A DNA stretch of 64,000 bases. It comes from Eudorina sp. 2006-703-Eu-15 (lineage: Eukaryota; Chlorophyta; Chlorophyceae; Chlamydomonadales; Volvocaceae). The stretch spans positions 62,001 to 126,000 of the forward strand of contig BDSI01000038.1 in NCBI GenBank assembly GCA_003117195.1, given 5' to 3'. Position 1 is the stretch's first letter. Each line of letters starts with the position of its first letter. Positions 45,142 to 56,584 of the stretch are shown here, one piece after another. The translations under genes and the position numbers were made by a program. The notes beneath the pieces were generated by a model. That model searched no databases. It was not told where the DNA came from and saw only the letters and a list, made by a program, of their open reading frames with translations.

Positions 45142-45271
45142 GATTCGCCGATCGTGATAGGCTAACCTAATACCGCAGGCCAACCTTGGTCGCCGCATCG
45201 ATCCGAAGGTGCCTCTAATGCGGACAAGTTATTAGACCCGTACATACGCCAAGATCGCGTCTGCATCGGCG

Positions 45272-46090
45272 CTAATGGCCACCCTGCTGGCGCGGGCCAC
45301 GATTCGGCCTCTGTCTGTAACCCCTGGCCGGCGGCTGGTGGTAACCTTGGTGGTAGATGGGCGGCGGTGGCTGCGGTGATGGCAGCGGTGGTGCCATGGC
45401 GTACGACCTGCTCGGCTGCTGCCACTGATTCCCACCGCTGCGGTTAGCCACTCTCTTCCGCGCTAGCCCGTCGTGGTCCCCACCCGAACCCCCGCTTGGG
45501 AGTGCCACCTCCGACATGGGGTTGACCCCTTTCTTGACTTTCACCTCCTTGCACACCTCTTTGAGGATAGAAGAATCTATGTCGTACAGGCGGGTGACGC
45601 CACTGAGAACGTCAGGGCTGGGGTTGAGCGCCAAGCTGGACCGGTTGTTGTAGTAAACGTTGCGGACTTCCAGGTGGTAAGCCGCCACCTTGGAGCCTGC
45701 TTCGGTTGCCGCTCGCCGCACTTCGCACAGCCTGACGGCCTCAGAAGTTTCGGCGAGTATGGCGTCCATAGCTGCTTGGTGCTCGACCGGGATGTGCGGC
45801 TGTATCGCCTCGGCGATCGCCTTGGCGGTGCAGACCTTCTTGGCTATGCTGCATGTAAAATTGTAGTCCTCTTCTAATGTATCTGGGCGGTTTTGCTTGG
45901 CAATATCGGTAGGCCGCCTGAAAACGTTATGAAAGACGTTCTCGCTCTGTAGCTTAAGACTTTGCACAGCGTTAAAATTCTGTGAAATGATAAGGCGCTG
46001 ATATTCGTTCCCTTCCGCTTCCACGGGACCGGCTGCGGCGGCGTCAGCCTGATTGTTGGCGCCATTAACTTGGCCACCGTTGCCGTCCAT
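45272..46090 (-). CDS. DIRS(-) gag-like protein
   Basis: 272 aa from ATG 46088-46090. The N-terminus is Gly/Asn/Ala-rich. The middle is helical (YQRLIISQNFNAVQSLKLQ, VCTAKAIAEAIQPHIPVEHQ, VTRLYDIDSSILKEVCKEV), and the C-terminus is rich in Gln/Pro/Arg/Gly (YRQRPNRGPRQQGGH), as in nucleic-acid-binding gag tails. It is the first ORF of DIRS(-), with the RT resuming beyond the gypsy insertion. Intact frame. The gag call rests on position and composition. Confidence 0.65.
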   Translation of the reverse strand: MDGNGGQVNGANNQADAAAAGPVEAEGNEYQRLIISQNFNAVQSLKLQSENVFHNVFRRPTDIAKQNRPDTLEEDYNFTCSIAKKVCTAKAIAEAIQPHIPVEHQAAMDAILAETSEAVRLCEVRRAATEAGSKVAAYHLEVRNVYYNNRSSLALNPSPDVLSGVTRLYDIDSSILKEVCKEVKVKKGVNPMSEVALPSGGSGGDHDGLARKRVANRSGGNQWQQPSRSYAMAPPLPSPQPPPPIYHQGYHQPPARGYRQRPNRGPRQQGGH

Positions 46091-46193
46091 GGATCGAATG
46101 GAAAGGTAACGACTAACTAGAGTAATTAGTGATGCTTCTAACGGCGGATTGCCGTTCGAAGCTCCGCTGACTCCAATATACCTAAAACAAGAG

Positions 46194-46991
46194 AGTACGG
46201 CGTTACCGTACTATCGTCCAAGAACTTGCCTTCTCTCAGAAGAGAAGTCTGCGCATAACTTCTTGGCGCGGCAGTATCAGGATCCGCGCGCGCAGCAATC
46301 GCCGGAGACCTCACGTTTTCCGTTCTCGCGGCGTGTGTTGTCAGGGTTGCCGGCGGGCGAGATCGGGGTCCAGAATATGGTTTTGTTAAATTTTAAGGCG
46401 TTTCCGGAGTGGCGTGACTTAGAGTATTCGCAGCGTAATCACCCGGATCGAGCCGGATCCCTGCTTTATGAGCTTGGTATCTTGATGACTATTCTGTCCA
46501 TATCGGAGTTGCTTGCCAGTGGTTTGGATGCGTTGATTAGGAGCGCGGTGTCCATGGGCATGCAGCAAAATTGGGCAGGGGTGGCTCTGAACACCTTCCG
46601 TACGCTGCGTTACAATGTGTCGTGGATGCAAGCTTTAGCATCCTCCCGCATCAATTGTCTCGTCGAGTTTTCCGCGCGCGGACGGGACGGTCTAGTCGTG
46701 CTGCACCAGCGCTATTTCGCTACAGCAGAGCGTTCGGATCAGGATGAGGTTTTGCGTGAATTTGATGATGATCTTTCCCGTGCTCATCAGAAGTCTTCGG
46801 CAAAGCACCTCGCAGAGAAGCAGTACAAGAATCGCGGCCACGGTGGTCAATTCGGTCATTTTCAGCAGGGACGTGGTCGTCGTGGTCGCGGTGGTGGCAA
46901 CGGCGGTCGCGGTTTCCAGCCCAATAGGGCCGCGGCCGCTGCGGCGGGCGGTGCAGCTCCGGGCGCGGGGCCCCGGGGCAGGGCTGAGTAG
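46194..46991 (+). pseudogene. DIRS(+) gag, 3' part
   Basis: Open frame with no ATG at its start, resuming after the DIRS(-) insertion: STALPYYRPRTCLLSEE, helical core (LLYELGILMTILSISELLA, AGVALNTFRTLRYNVSWM), RHQR-rich tail ending GRGRRGRGGGNGGRGF, an RGG-type RNA-binding end. Stop TAG at 46989-46991, three bases before the RT ATG. Its 5' part is at 20588-21107. Confidence 0.7.
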
Positions 46992-46994
46992 CAC

Positions 46995-48977
46995 ATGGGC
47001 TCCCCTTTGCATGAGCGGGTATCTGCGCGGGTTGCGGCCTGGAAGGCTATAGGCGCGGACGCACGCACGTTGCATGTCTTGAAGCATGGCGTGCCGGTCG
47101 AGTTTCGGGGTGGTGGTCCGCCTCCTGCGTTTGAGCTCCCTTCCTTCCCTGTCACTGAAGCGCAGCGTCGTTGGTGGTTGGAGACGGAGGAGCCGCGTTT
47201 GGTGGCTCTGGGCGCCATCTCTAGGGTGGACCCCTCTCGCTCGGTAGATCACGTGGTCAATGCGTTCTGTGTGCCTAAAGGCAGCGGGTCATGGCGTCTG
47301 GTCGTGAACCTCAAGCGCATGAACGTCGCTCAGAAGGCGTATAAGTGCCGTTACGAGTCTCTCCGTACCTTGCGGCGTATGGGGATCGAGGAATCGTGGA
47401 TGGTCAAGGTCGATCTGGCCGACGCCTTCTACCATATTCCCATTCGTCAGTCCGATCGGCGTTATTTCGTGTTTCGTTTCTGTGGCGTCCTGTATGAGAT
47501 GAATGCGCTCCCGATGGGGTGGCTCAACAGCCCGTATTGGTTTACCAAGATCATGCGGAACGTTGTGCGCTTCTGGCGGGACCCCTTGGCGGCGGCGGGC
47601 AGCGGGCGGCGGCGGCTCGCGCCCCCCATGCCGCCCCACGAGTTTTTCCCGAAGGGGCGAGGTGGGCGGCCAGCCCGTCTCGGCGCTCGCGTCCTTCCGT
47701 ACCTGGACGATTTTTTGTTCGTGTTCGCGTCTAAGAGGCAGGCAGAGTTGGGCGCCCGCTGGGTGTGAGAGAGCATTGAGTTTCTGGGGCTTTCCTGTCA
47801 CCCCACGAAGTGTGAGTGGGAGCCGTCGCAGTCTGTCTATCACTTGGGCATCACGGTCAATACGGCGACCGGCTTGTTTGAGGTCCCTGCTGAGAAGCTT
47901 GCTAAGCTGCGACGTCTGGCTGTCGGGTTGCGGGTCACGGCTAAGAAGAATCGCCGCTTAGTGCAGAAGCGTGAGCTGGCCAAGCTGTGTGGTTTCGCGC
48001 AGAGTGTTAAGCTGGCCCTCACCCCCGCCCCTCTTTTCCTCCGCAATTTCTATGATGATATGGAGCAGCCTGTGGGCTGGTCGGGGCGTGTCCGGCTCTC
48101 GCGAGGCTCGTTACGGGATCTCGATTGGTGGGCGGACATCCCCGCCCGCCATTGCTCGGCCGCTATCCATATCGGCCCGGCTGCTGTGGAGTTGTCTGTT
48201 GATGCGTCCCGTCACTCCTGGGGGGCCGTACTGCATGGTCGCGTCGCGCGGGGTTATTGGTCTTCGGAGGAGTTCCCCGCGCATATCAATTGGAAGGAGC
48301 TCCGCGCAGTCCGGCACGCGTTAGAATCGTTCCTCCCGTACGTACGGCAGCGGGTGGTTCTCATCAAAGAGGATAACACGTGCACTCAGGCGGTTTTGGG
48401 GCGCCTCTCATCGCGGTCCCCCGCCATGCACGCTGAGATGAAGTTGTTGTGGGCGTTCCTTCAGGAGCACAGCATTGTTTTGCAAGTGGAGCGTGTCGCT
48501 AGTGCTGATAATGAGGCCGACGCGGCCTCCCGCTGGGTGGATCGGGACGATTACCGGTTGCATCCGCGGTTCTTCCGTCTTTTAGATCAGCGTTTTGGGG
48601 CGCATGACGTCGACTTGTTCGCCACTCACGTCAACACGCAGTTGCCGCGCTTCTTCTCGCGCCATCATTGCCCGGGGTCTTCCGGTGTCAACGCCTTGTT
48701 GCAGTCCTGGGTCGGGCTCAACGCTTACGGCTGCCCGCCCCTGGATCCCGATTTCATGATGGCCCTGGTGCAGAAGGTGCGGGAGGAGAGAGCGTGCGTT
48801 ACGCTGGTGGGGCCGTACTGGACGGCGCAGGCGTGGTGGCAGCAGTTGATGGAGTTGGCCACGGATTTGGTGTTCCTGCCGTCGAACACAGCGCTGTTCG
48901 CACCGGGCGAAGGGGGCTCGAGCTCCTTCCTTCCGCCCCCGCAGTGGCAGGTCGTGGCGGTCCGAGTGCAGTGGTAG
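46995..48977 (+). pseudogene. DIRS(+) RT - RNase H - methyltransferase-like ORF with one internal stop
   Basis: ATG 46995. RT motifs: VPKGSGSWRLVVNLKRMN, WMVKVDLADAFYHIPI, MNALPMGWLNSPYWFTKIM, catalytic PYLDDFLFVF. An in-frame TGA at 47766-47768 follows GARWV; the same frame then continues with ESIEFLGLSCHPTKCEW, so it is one nonsense mutation. RNase H: ELSVDASRHSWGAVL, NWKELRAVRHALESF, LIKEDNTCTQAVL, DNEADAASR. Then the DIRS methyltransferase-like module: VDLFATHVN, GCPPLDPDF (position of NPPF), VTLVGPYWTAQAWWQQL. Otherwise the frame is intact for 660 codons. Confidence 0.88.
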
Positions 48978-48982
48978 ACTGG

Positions 48983-50050
48983 GCACTCGCACGTGGCACC
49001 CGCGCGGACGGGGGCGCGGCCCCTCGCTATGCACTCGACCTTCGAGGTGTGGGTGCGCTCCCTGTCGTAACTGACTTGGTTGTCTCGCATCTGCAATCGT
49101 TCGCCCCCGGAGCAGATCACGAAGGGCGCCTCAGGTCCATCGCCCAGGTTGTGATGGCCCGTGTAGGGGCGTCTTCTTGGAAGTCGTATGGTTCGCACTT
49201 TGCGGCCTTTGTGCGTTTTTGTGTGGCGGAGGGCTTGGAGTTCCTGCCTGCCACGCAGTATACGGGGTTGCTCTGGGCTCAGTTCCTGGCGTCTAAGGGC
49301 ACGATTCAGGCGCGCACGGCGCAGCCTTATTTCAGCGCAATTAACTCGGTGCACGATTTACTAGGTTTCGCGAAGCCTTGTGACGGAGACAATGTCTTGT
49401 TGGCGGCTTTTCGCAAGGGCTGGGCGCGCCTGCAGGTTTCCCTCTCCGCACCGTCGTCGTTAGTGTTGGCTTTTAGCGCTGCAGACGCTTGGCGCCTGTA
49501 CGAATGTCTCCCGTCCGTGTCCGTTCAGTCGGATCTCTTCATGCCTCTGCTGTTCGTGGTTCTAGATTTCTGTCTCTTTTTGCGGCCGGATTCGTTGCTG
49601 TCAGTGGTGTGGGCCCGCGTCTCCTTGGTCGATGGCGAGGCGGTGTTTCAGTATAAGCCCCTTAGCTGGAAGGGTCGCATTGTGTCCCCCGAGCATGCAC
49701 CGGTTTTGCAGTTTCCCCTGTGCGGCCTCCCGTGGTTGCGTTTGGCGTTGGAGCAGCAGCTGGCTCGGTCCCCGGCGGGGCTCTGGTCGGCGCGTCGGTC
49801 AACGGCGGTCGCCGAGCGTTGGTTTGATTTGGTTCTCGCACGATGCGGGTTGGTGCACTTGCGCGGCGTGCACACGTTGTATAGTCTGCGTCGCGGTGGC
49901 GCGTCGGCAGCGCGCGCGGCTGGTGTTCCGCTCGAAGTCGTGGAGGCGTTCGGCGGTTGGGCGGCTAACTCTTCGGCGTTACGGGAGCACTACCTGGATA
50001 TGGGGGTGCGCTCCTGCCCGAAGGCCGTCGCGTTTTTTTTGGCCCTCTAG
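48983..50050 (+). CDS. DIRS(+) tyrosine recombinase
   Basis: The frame is open from 48668 and overlaps the RT ORF end; the true start is unresolved, with a first in-frame ATG at 49154 probably too late. Seen: core-binding part (ASSWKSYGSHFAAFVRFC, GLLWAQFLASKG), first catalytic Arg (CLFLRPDSLLSV), box LYSLRRGGASAARAAG holding the second Arg with Tyr in place of the usual His, GGW, and a nucleophile candidate Tyr in REHYLDMG. Stop at 50048-50050, followed by B1-A2-B2. Intact. Confidence 0.85.
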   Translation, partial: ALARGTRADGGAAPRYALDLRGVGALPVVTDLVVSHLQSFAPGADHEGRLRSIAQVVMARVGASSWKSYGSHFAAFVRFCVAEGLEFLPATQYTGLLWAQFLASKGTIQARTAQPYFSAINSVHDLLGFAKPCDGDNVLLAAFRKGWARLQVSLSAPSSLVLAFSAADAWRLYECLPSVSVQSDLFMPLLFVVLDFCLFLRPDSLLSVVWARVSLVDGEAVFQYKPLSWKGRIVSPEHAPVLQFPLCGLPWLRLALEQQLARSPAGLWSARRSTAVAERWFDLVLARCGLVHLRGVHTLYSLRRGGASAARAAGVPLEVVEAFGGWAANSSALREHYLDMGVRSCPKAVAFFLAL

Positions 50051-50117
50051 CGGCGCGGCGCGTGGCGCCGTTCGGTGTGCAATACTTCAACCGCTAGATG
50101 GTGGTTTCTCTTCTTTT

Positions 50118-50140
50118 GGCAATGAGTCGGAGCAAGAACT
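50118..50140 (+). repeat. DIRS(+) split repeat B1
   Basis: ggcaatgagtcggagcaagaact, repeated at 50433-50455 (B2) and directly abutting A2. Confidence 0.85.
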
Positions 50141-50302
50141 AATGCGGGCTTACGTTTTGAGTAAGCCGGGTTAGTTAGGCGTAAGGCCTTCGGGGCCGGC
50201 AGTTGGACAGATGCTCGGCCCGCGGTCCGTGTTCTCAGGACCGCATTCATTAGCGCGTGACAAGTCTTTTCCTTATCTTGTTTTTGTTGTTCAGCACGCG
50301 CT
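50141..50302 (+). repeat. DIRS(+) split repeat A2
   Basis: Near-identical to A1 at 20299-20460. Confidence 0.9.
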
Positions 50303-50432
50303 CCCGCCCGCCCTCCCTGGGCGTCGCCCGCGTTTCGTTCTTTGCTCGTGGTTTCTCTTTTTCGGTTCCTGAGGCCTGCTACTGCGAAGCAGAGCCTTTC
50401 TAGCACAGCATTCCTGTAACAGAAATGGCAAT

Positions 50433-50455
50433 GGCAATGAGTCGGAGCAAGAACT
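50433..50455 (+). repeat. DIRS(+) split repeat B2, right end of element
   Basis: Copy of B1; the following aatg is shared with the left boundary. Confidence 0.85.
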
Positions 50456-50458
50456 AAT

Positions 50459-53400
50459 GACATGTGATGTCGGTCATGGATAATCAACACGGATCAGTCA
50501 GCAGCATACAACGTCGTCATACGGTCACTTCCCGGTCGATCAATCGCCGCTGTCGCGCAGTTGCAGAACACAATATCAAGCCATGTCATCAACGAACAAA
50601 TACCCTTACGAACAAATACCTTAACGAACAAAGTCCCTAAACCCAATACTCTACTCAAAATCCTACCGCTAAAACAAATACACATACATACATATGCAAT
50701 GCGAGGTCGTCTTGTTTGGTTGTACTGTTTGTTCGCGCTTTATTTGTTGCATATGGTCGTATGGTAATAAGTACGTCGCGGGTCATTTGGTAAGTACATG
50801 GGCTTGGGCGGTTCTGCTGGGCGGGGTTTGTCATTAAGACTCATGCCCTGCATTTCGTGATGTATATTATAGGTCGGTGCAATTTTGATGCTCCGTCCGC
50901 TGCCTCACGCAATTTTGATGCCCCGCTGCCTCAGGCACGTGGAACATTCGTACGCCCGGACGCTGCCAGCTGACACTAAGCGTCCGTCTAGGGGATATAC
51001 CAAAGTCTGATTATTTCAACGAAGATTATAACTCTTTGCATGGCTTTTGTGAAAAACCAAGTAAATAAGGAAGGCGCCCCTCCCTCGTCGCTGGAGTGTA
51101 CGGATGGTACTAATCACGACACCGCAGTGCACAACCTACCGGCACACAGAACTACGGGGTGGGCGTCTGTAGCGACCTTCACGGCTGAAGGGCGGCATGC
51201 GTGATTGGGCTCTCAGAGAATTATTATTAAGTAAACATAATGCATTCGTCATTGCCATGATGACAGTGGATCAAACTGTGTAGTTCTAACTGGGCACGGC
51301 TCAGCCTGACCCATGTAGCTGCCAGACGTGCTTCATCATGTCCGATTATTATAAAAGGTGCGTAGGACCTTGAGAGGTTGATGGCGCCCATTATTAAATA
51401 GACGACCACTTAATGATGCACGAATTCCTGGGTTCCATCCCTGTAAAGCGGCGGCATTATTCCGGTGAATGAGTATTACAGCAGCAGACACGACATCATG
51501 CGAGGCTCGTCAAGTAATGCCTATGGCCGGCTCGCTCATGGCAGTCGATGTGCAGAGCGACGCGCACCCGGCGGAACGGACATCAGTGCCCCGCCCGCCC
51601 GCCGGCCCCACGCACACAAGCAAATCCCGCCTCTCGAGCGCGCCCTCAACTAGCGCCGGGGTAGCTAGGCCTACGTAACGCCAAAGACAGACCCTAAGGC
51701 GTGTATATGTGTACGGCGGACCTAGCCACACTGCGCACGCGCGACCCCACCGAGGGCAGGGAGGGAGGTGGGAACCCGTTTTCCACATAGGGGAGGTGAA
51801 ACGGGGTGAAAGTCAAGAGAGCCGGAGCCGCCGTCACACAGCAAGCATACGCAGAGTTAGTTGGCGGTTTCGGAGCCTGCCTGCTGTGCCTCCCCTTGAC
51901 GTGTCAGCCAACGTGTGTGTGTACCTGTCGGGAGGCGCAGACGAAGCCTCGCGAAGCGCGCACGCAAGTAAGGCGATCAGCGCGGATCTCTCGTATCCGA
52001 ATGTGCGCTAGCTACTGCCTCACATCGCCGGCGGCGGCCCTCAATTCGCGCTCTGCCCGTACATACGTACCACAACGGCTCCGCCGCGCCCCAGACAGAC
52101 AGCCACTCATCAGGACGGTAAACAGCTAGATAGCCTTCTTACTCACCACCAGCAGCTTCGATCGCGATCGGCCTAAGCAACAAAGAGCCGTACATGTACG
52201 ACAGCACCAGCAGTGCGCGCATGCACAACCTCGCTCCAGGGGGCCGGGGGGCGCGGCGGGAAGGAAACGTCACTCGCGGGATCACGCACTGCGTGATAGG
52301 GGGCAGCAGCCACGAACACCTACTCCTGGCTTCCTCAAGGGGGATGACGTTTGTACGCATCGCTCGCTGTACGTCACCGACAGCGATGACCGACCCGCGG
52401 AGTCCACTAGATCGCTGGAATATCATTAATTATTATATGTATGTCCATCCCTCAACCTTTCTCTTTTCCTCTCTCCCTCTGCAAAGCGTCCCTCTTGCTT
52501 GCTTCTCAGGAGGAAAGAGGTAGGGCCGCGGAGGCCTCCACGCCGCCGCGCGCCCGACAGTATAGTGCGATGCATGTTGCCGAGCTAGCCAGCAGGCTCG
52601 GACGCACAGTGTTATGAGCCCGCACACGCACGCACGCACGCACGCACGTACGCAAAAATGCTTCATCGCGGAGTACGTACTTGCGTTACTTGCATATAGT
52701 AGTACGTTTTCATGTACGGATACATAAACATACCAATTGTGACACTCACGACGGCATGCCCGGCAAATCCCTGGCCCCTCGCATTGCCATGATGAACTAA
52801 TCAATACACCCACCTGTAGACGGAGCTCGATGGCACGCACGGCCGCCATGCATCTCACGCAAGTCAAAGAAGTCGTCACCAGCTATCATCTCTCATGGTT
52901 TTGGCCATTGTTTCCCATATACGGTATTGGGCCCAGACATTCAATCGCCAACGAAAGAGAAAATATCCGTCAAAGTGTGTCAGTGGATGGTACTGCAAGT
53001 CATCATTACCGTACTGCCGTACTCACTGGCTTGTCGTACATGGTCGCCGGCAGCCCTGCTTCCTTATTAATCCTTTAATAATCCAGTACGTGTGCGCGAC
53101 CGGGCCGGACGATCGACGCCGAGAGCCCCAACCTGAAGCAAGCGGCGGAACAAAACGAACGAACCGCAACTAACTAACCGGGCACCATCAACGAACTACA
53201 AAAGGGCCCACGCACCTCACTCGTAACGGTTGCCAACTAACGAGCGAGCCGTGCTGGCACCTGGCAGCTCTCCAGTTCAGAGTACTGGCAAAAAGGCAAC
53301 GATGGCCCAAACAAATGTGCATGCATCTGGGATGGCCGGTACGTAGCACGTATGCCAGGGGAATGAGGAAAGGGCGACCCGAAAGATAGACAGACCCAGC

Positions 53401-56400
53401 AGGACACACACGCAGAGCTCGATCGACACCACAGCAGAAGCTAGCAGAGTTCCGTTCATCCAGCGTCAGATAGAGCGCTCTCTGTTAGAGCCCATCGGCT
53501 GTACGTATATCGCCCGATGATCCCACCAACTAATAACCCCGCCATGCAGCGACGACCAACGGTGTCATCCGTCGTACACCGCACGTCGTACACTTTGGTT
53601 GTTTATTTTCAACGCGCGAGAAGCAAGGTGCATCTGTGCATGCACATGCGCTCGCTTGCCGGCCGACGGACAGACAGACGGACGGACGGACGGACTCATC
53701 AGTCGCCGATCGACTGCGCCGACCCGCGCTGCTGACACGGATGGAACACCTGAAACGAGCACGACTCGCCCGTCCTTCTATCTGCCGCTTTGGACCGCCG
53801 CGCGCGTCCAAACAACAGGGCAACATACACAATCTATGTCTGGTCCGCCTGCTGGCCCGCCGCAGGATAGCTCTGCCCTCCCCGTAGGCAGGGTTCACGA
53901 CCCACTGGATGGAACCGATCCCGACGCCTCCTGCCTCCTCAGTCGCTCTAGCTCAGCTTAGCTAGTGAGGCAGTGTTATTAGTCCAGGAGAAACCGTGTG
54001 TCCGTGCGTATTTGTCTGGAACAAGTCCACATACACGCGTGCTCACATGTGTGTCTGCATGTGCGTGTGTGTATGTGTTGCGTGCGTGTGTGTGCGTGTA
54101 CGTCGCCACGTAGACGTACGTTCAGCAACTACACTAACTAATAACCCCCATGGAACGACGCTGCCGCAAGGTGCAAATGGTGTTCGTTCCGGCTTGTGTG
54201 TAGCTAGCTCGCACCACCTTTACGCACTTCTCATATGAAGGAAGCAACGGCCGGCCGTCACACGTTGCTAAGGCAGAAGGCGCCGTCCTCCGTCCCTAAT
54301 ACCGACATAATTATATAAATGTGGCCTGCTGGTTGAGGCCCCGATCGGATACACTGCTGGGCGTTGGCGTCATCTCAATCGGTACAACCGCGCGCCCAAT
54401 CCGAACGCTGTATACCGTCATCACCTACCGTGCGTGTGTATGTGTGCGTGCCGTTCCACCGCTTTCCGTACTGGCAGGAGCGAGCCGCATGAAAGCCCCA
54501 CCCACCCCAACTCACCTCACCTCACCTCACCCGTCTAACCACGGCACGTACTGCCTACCCCGGTAGGGTCACCATAACCGTCAATATGTAGCTTGACGGC
54601 GATACCCTGTCCGTCTGGATATCCATCCGCTCATTACCATCTCGTCCTCGCCCTGCTGCCTCCACGTACGACTCTCAGCACGCCAAGCACGCCATAGTGC
54701 CTGTAATAACCTGTCTCGCTCCCGCACACCGAGCCACATGAACTACACGAATCAACCCAGCCACCCATCCGCCGTACGTGTACATATCGCCCCATCCGTC
54801 GGGTTCGCGCTCGCTCCGGCATGCGCGGTGACGAGAACTGCGATATTATGAGAGCGCGCCGCGCCGGGTAGGTGCAGTGTACGATAACATACGAAGGAAG
54901 TGCGCTCTAACTATCTTGTAAAATTTGTATGTGTGTGTCGGCGGGTTGCAGTGGTGCAGATGGCACGGACCACGACCGATCGTTCCCTAGAGACATGTCA
55001 TTGGCCCCCGGGCAGGCAGGAATGAAAACAGTATTAGCGAAGTCCCACATGTATGGGAGGGATCTCAAGTCACCCACAATCCCACATACAACAGCACTCA
55101 ATCCACTCCCAGGTGTTGAGCGGAGTTCGCCCGGCCTCCGTCCTCAGGCTAGAAGCGGACGACATGTATGACGAGCTTGCGCGCACCCCGCCCCCTCAGC
55201 CGGAACGAAGCTTGCGGTGCCGCTCGGTCCGTCCGGCGTTTCATTCCATGTATGGCCGTCCGCACTGCGGCCCGGTGCTTCCTGGTCGCTCGACAACGAC
55301 TCGCCGCTCCAGGGGTGGAGAGCGAGAACACGTGGACATCTATATACGGCGCGGGCCTTGCTGGGCCACACCTAGCTACCGCGCGCACAGCGCGCCGGCG
55401 GGACGCCGAGGCCGGTTCCATCCGCACGCCGTCACGCAGGCGGCGTGCTTGCGCATTCGCTCGTGAGAGGGTACGTACGGCGGGTACGGCATGTGCCGGC
55501 CGACCAATCAATAATGTGCGCCGCGCCCCCGCACTGCGTGCGCCGTACAGAAATCACATCACAAAATGGGATCCCTCGAAAACCCATGGGTCTATGCAGT
55601 ACGCTCGCGCCTGGCTAGCTGTTGCAGATAGACAGATAGAGGTCATGGCGCGGCTCAAGCAAACGCGAAGTACGGCCCTGCAAGCATCCGCGGCTTGCTT
55701 GCATATACGACATAATGACACATCGTGGCGATGCCGTACATGTAACACACGCCCCAGACCTCATCATCGCAATAATCCGCACCCATCCATCATGGCAAGT
55801 GCGCCATTTCGTGCGTACATCAGCAACTTAACATCAAACATGTATATGATAACGATTGAGTATACTCCTGGGTAATGAGGCGCGTCTCTCGGCCCACACG
55901 CACTTGGGGTCTGCAGCTACGGCGGCTCACCACTGCTCCCCGCTGCTTCGCCGCACGTGCCGTGCTCACTCACAAGCACAAGTACAGGTACCTGTACACC
56001 ACCCGGTAAACGAACCGACGCAACCAAGCAACGAATCTAACGAACCCAGCCAAATCAACCCTAGCCCCAGCCTAACTAAATCGTGCCCGACGGAACACGC
56101 TCCTGTACTGAATAGCGGTCGGTCACACGACGCGACGTACGTCCCTCGGCCGTACGTGTACGGCCGCCAGGTCGGCTGCGCATACGCGGCATGCGACGGA
56201 AACAAAAAGGTAATAAGACACACCCCGCGGACTTCAAATATAATATATAAAACGCAGTCACTGCGCTCGGGAATACACTCCGATCCTCGAAGACCGAGTC
56301 CCTCAGCACGCCCGACGCATGCATCAACCACTCGCGAACCGCCGCTCATCGCCAACCGTCAACCGTGAACCACCCTCCCTCTAACTGCGCAAGCAAACGC

Positions 56401-56584
56401 AGCCCTACTCGCCCGGGGCACGCGCGCATGGGCTGTCCTTGCTTGCATCCCACTCCATCCCTCCGCTCCCTAGCGTTTCACTCCGAACGCCGTTCCGTAG
56501 CTGGCTGGCTAGTCGAAAATAAAGGCGCGCCCTAGCCAGAGGGTAAGCTTCCCCACAGGTCGGGCCGCCGCAACACTTGACCAC
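50459..56584. other. 6.1-kb intergenic stretch, no gene recognised
   Basis: The first 1 kb (50459-51480) is AT-richer; the rest is GC-rich with many short CGCA/CACG/ACGT microsatellites (52620-52650, 53670-53695, 54045-54105). Long frames (55168-55875 + and 55149-55511 -) overlap, are Arg/Ala/Ser-rich and show no domain. It lies between the DIRS(+) right end and the kinase-2 stop and should hold that gene's 3' UTR. Non-coding RNAs cannot be judged by eye. Confidence 0.5.

Larger units (their letters stand above)
21108..46193 (-). mobile_element. DIRS(-): second tyrosine-recombinase retrotransposon, inserted in DIRS(+) gag
   Basis: On the - strand the order is gag (46090-45272), RT (about 36900-36122, resuming 23617), RNase H and methyltransferase-like, then tyrosine recombinase (22361-21201). 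Boundaries are inferred from the reading frame of DIRS(+) gag that rejoins across it, to within a few bases. Without the LINE and the gypsy element it would be about 5.35 kb. It has an in-frame TAG in the RT N-terminus and a frameshift after the NPPF motif, so this copy is dead. Confidence 0.75.
20299..50458 (+). mobile_element. DIRS(+): PAT/kangaroo-like tyrosine-recombinase retrotransposon, outer element of the nest
   Basis: Ends are set by split direct repeats in the order A1 - ORFs - B1 - A2 - B2, the layout of PAT-type DIRS elements: A1 20299-20460, B1 50118-50140, A2 50141-50302, B2 50433-50455. Without the inserted DNA (21108-46193) it would be about 5.07 kb. It encodes gag (two pieces), RT-RNase H-methyltransferase-like and tyrosine recombinase, all on +. 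No target-site duplication is expected or seen; aatg occurs at both ends. An in-frame TGA breaks the RT gene, and the gag is split by DIRS(-). Confidence 0.85.

Noticed and set aside
53996..56370. Frames of 80-235 codons in the 50-56 kb intergenic region
   Set aside because: Compositionally biased, overlapping on both strands, no motifs and no consistent splice structure.
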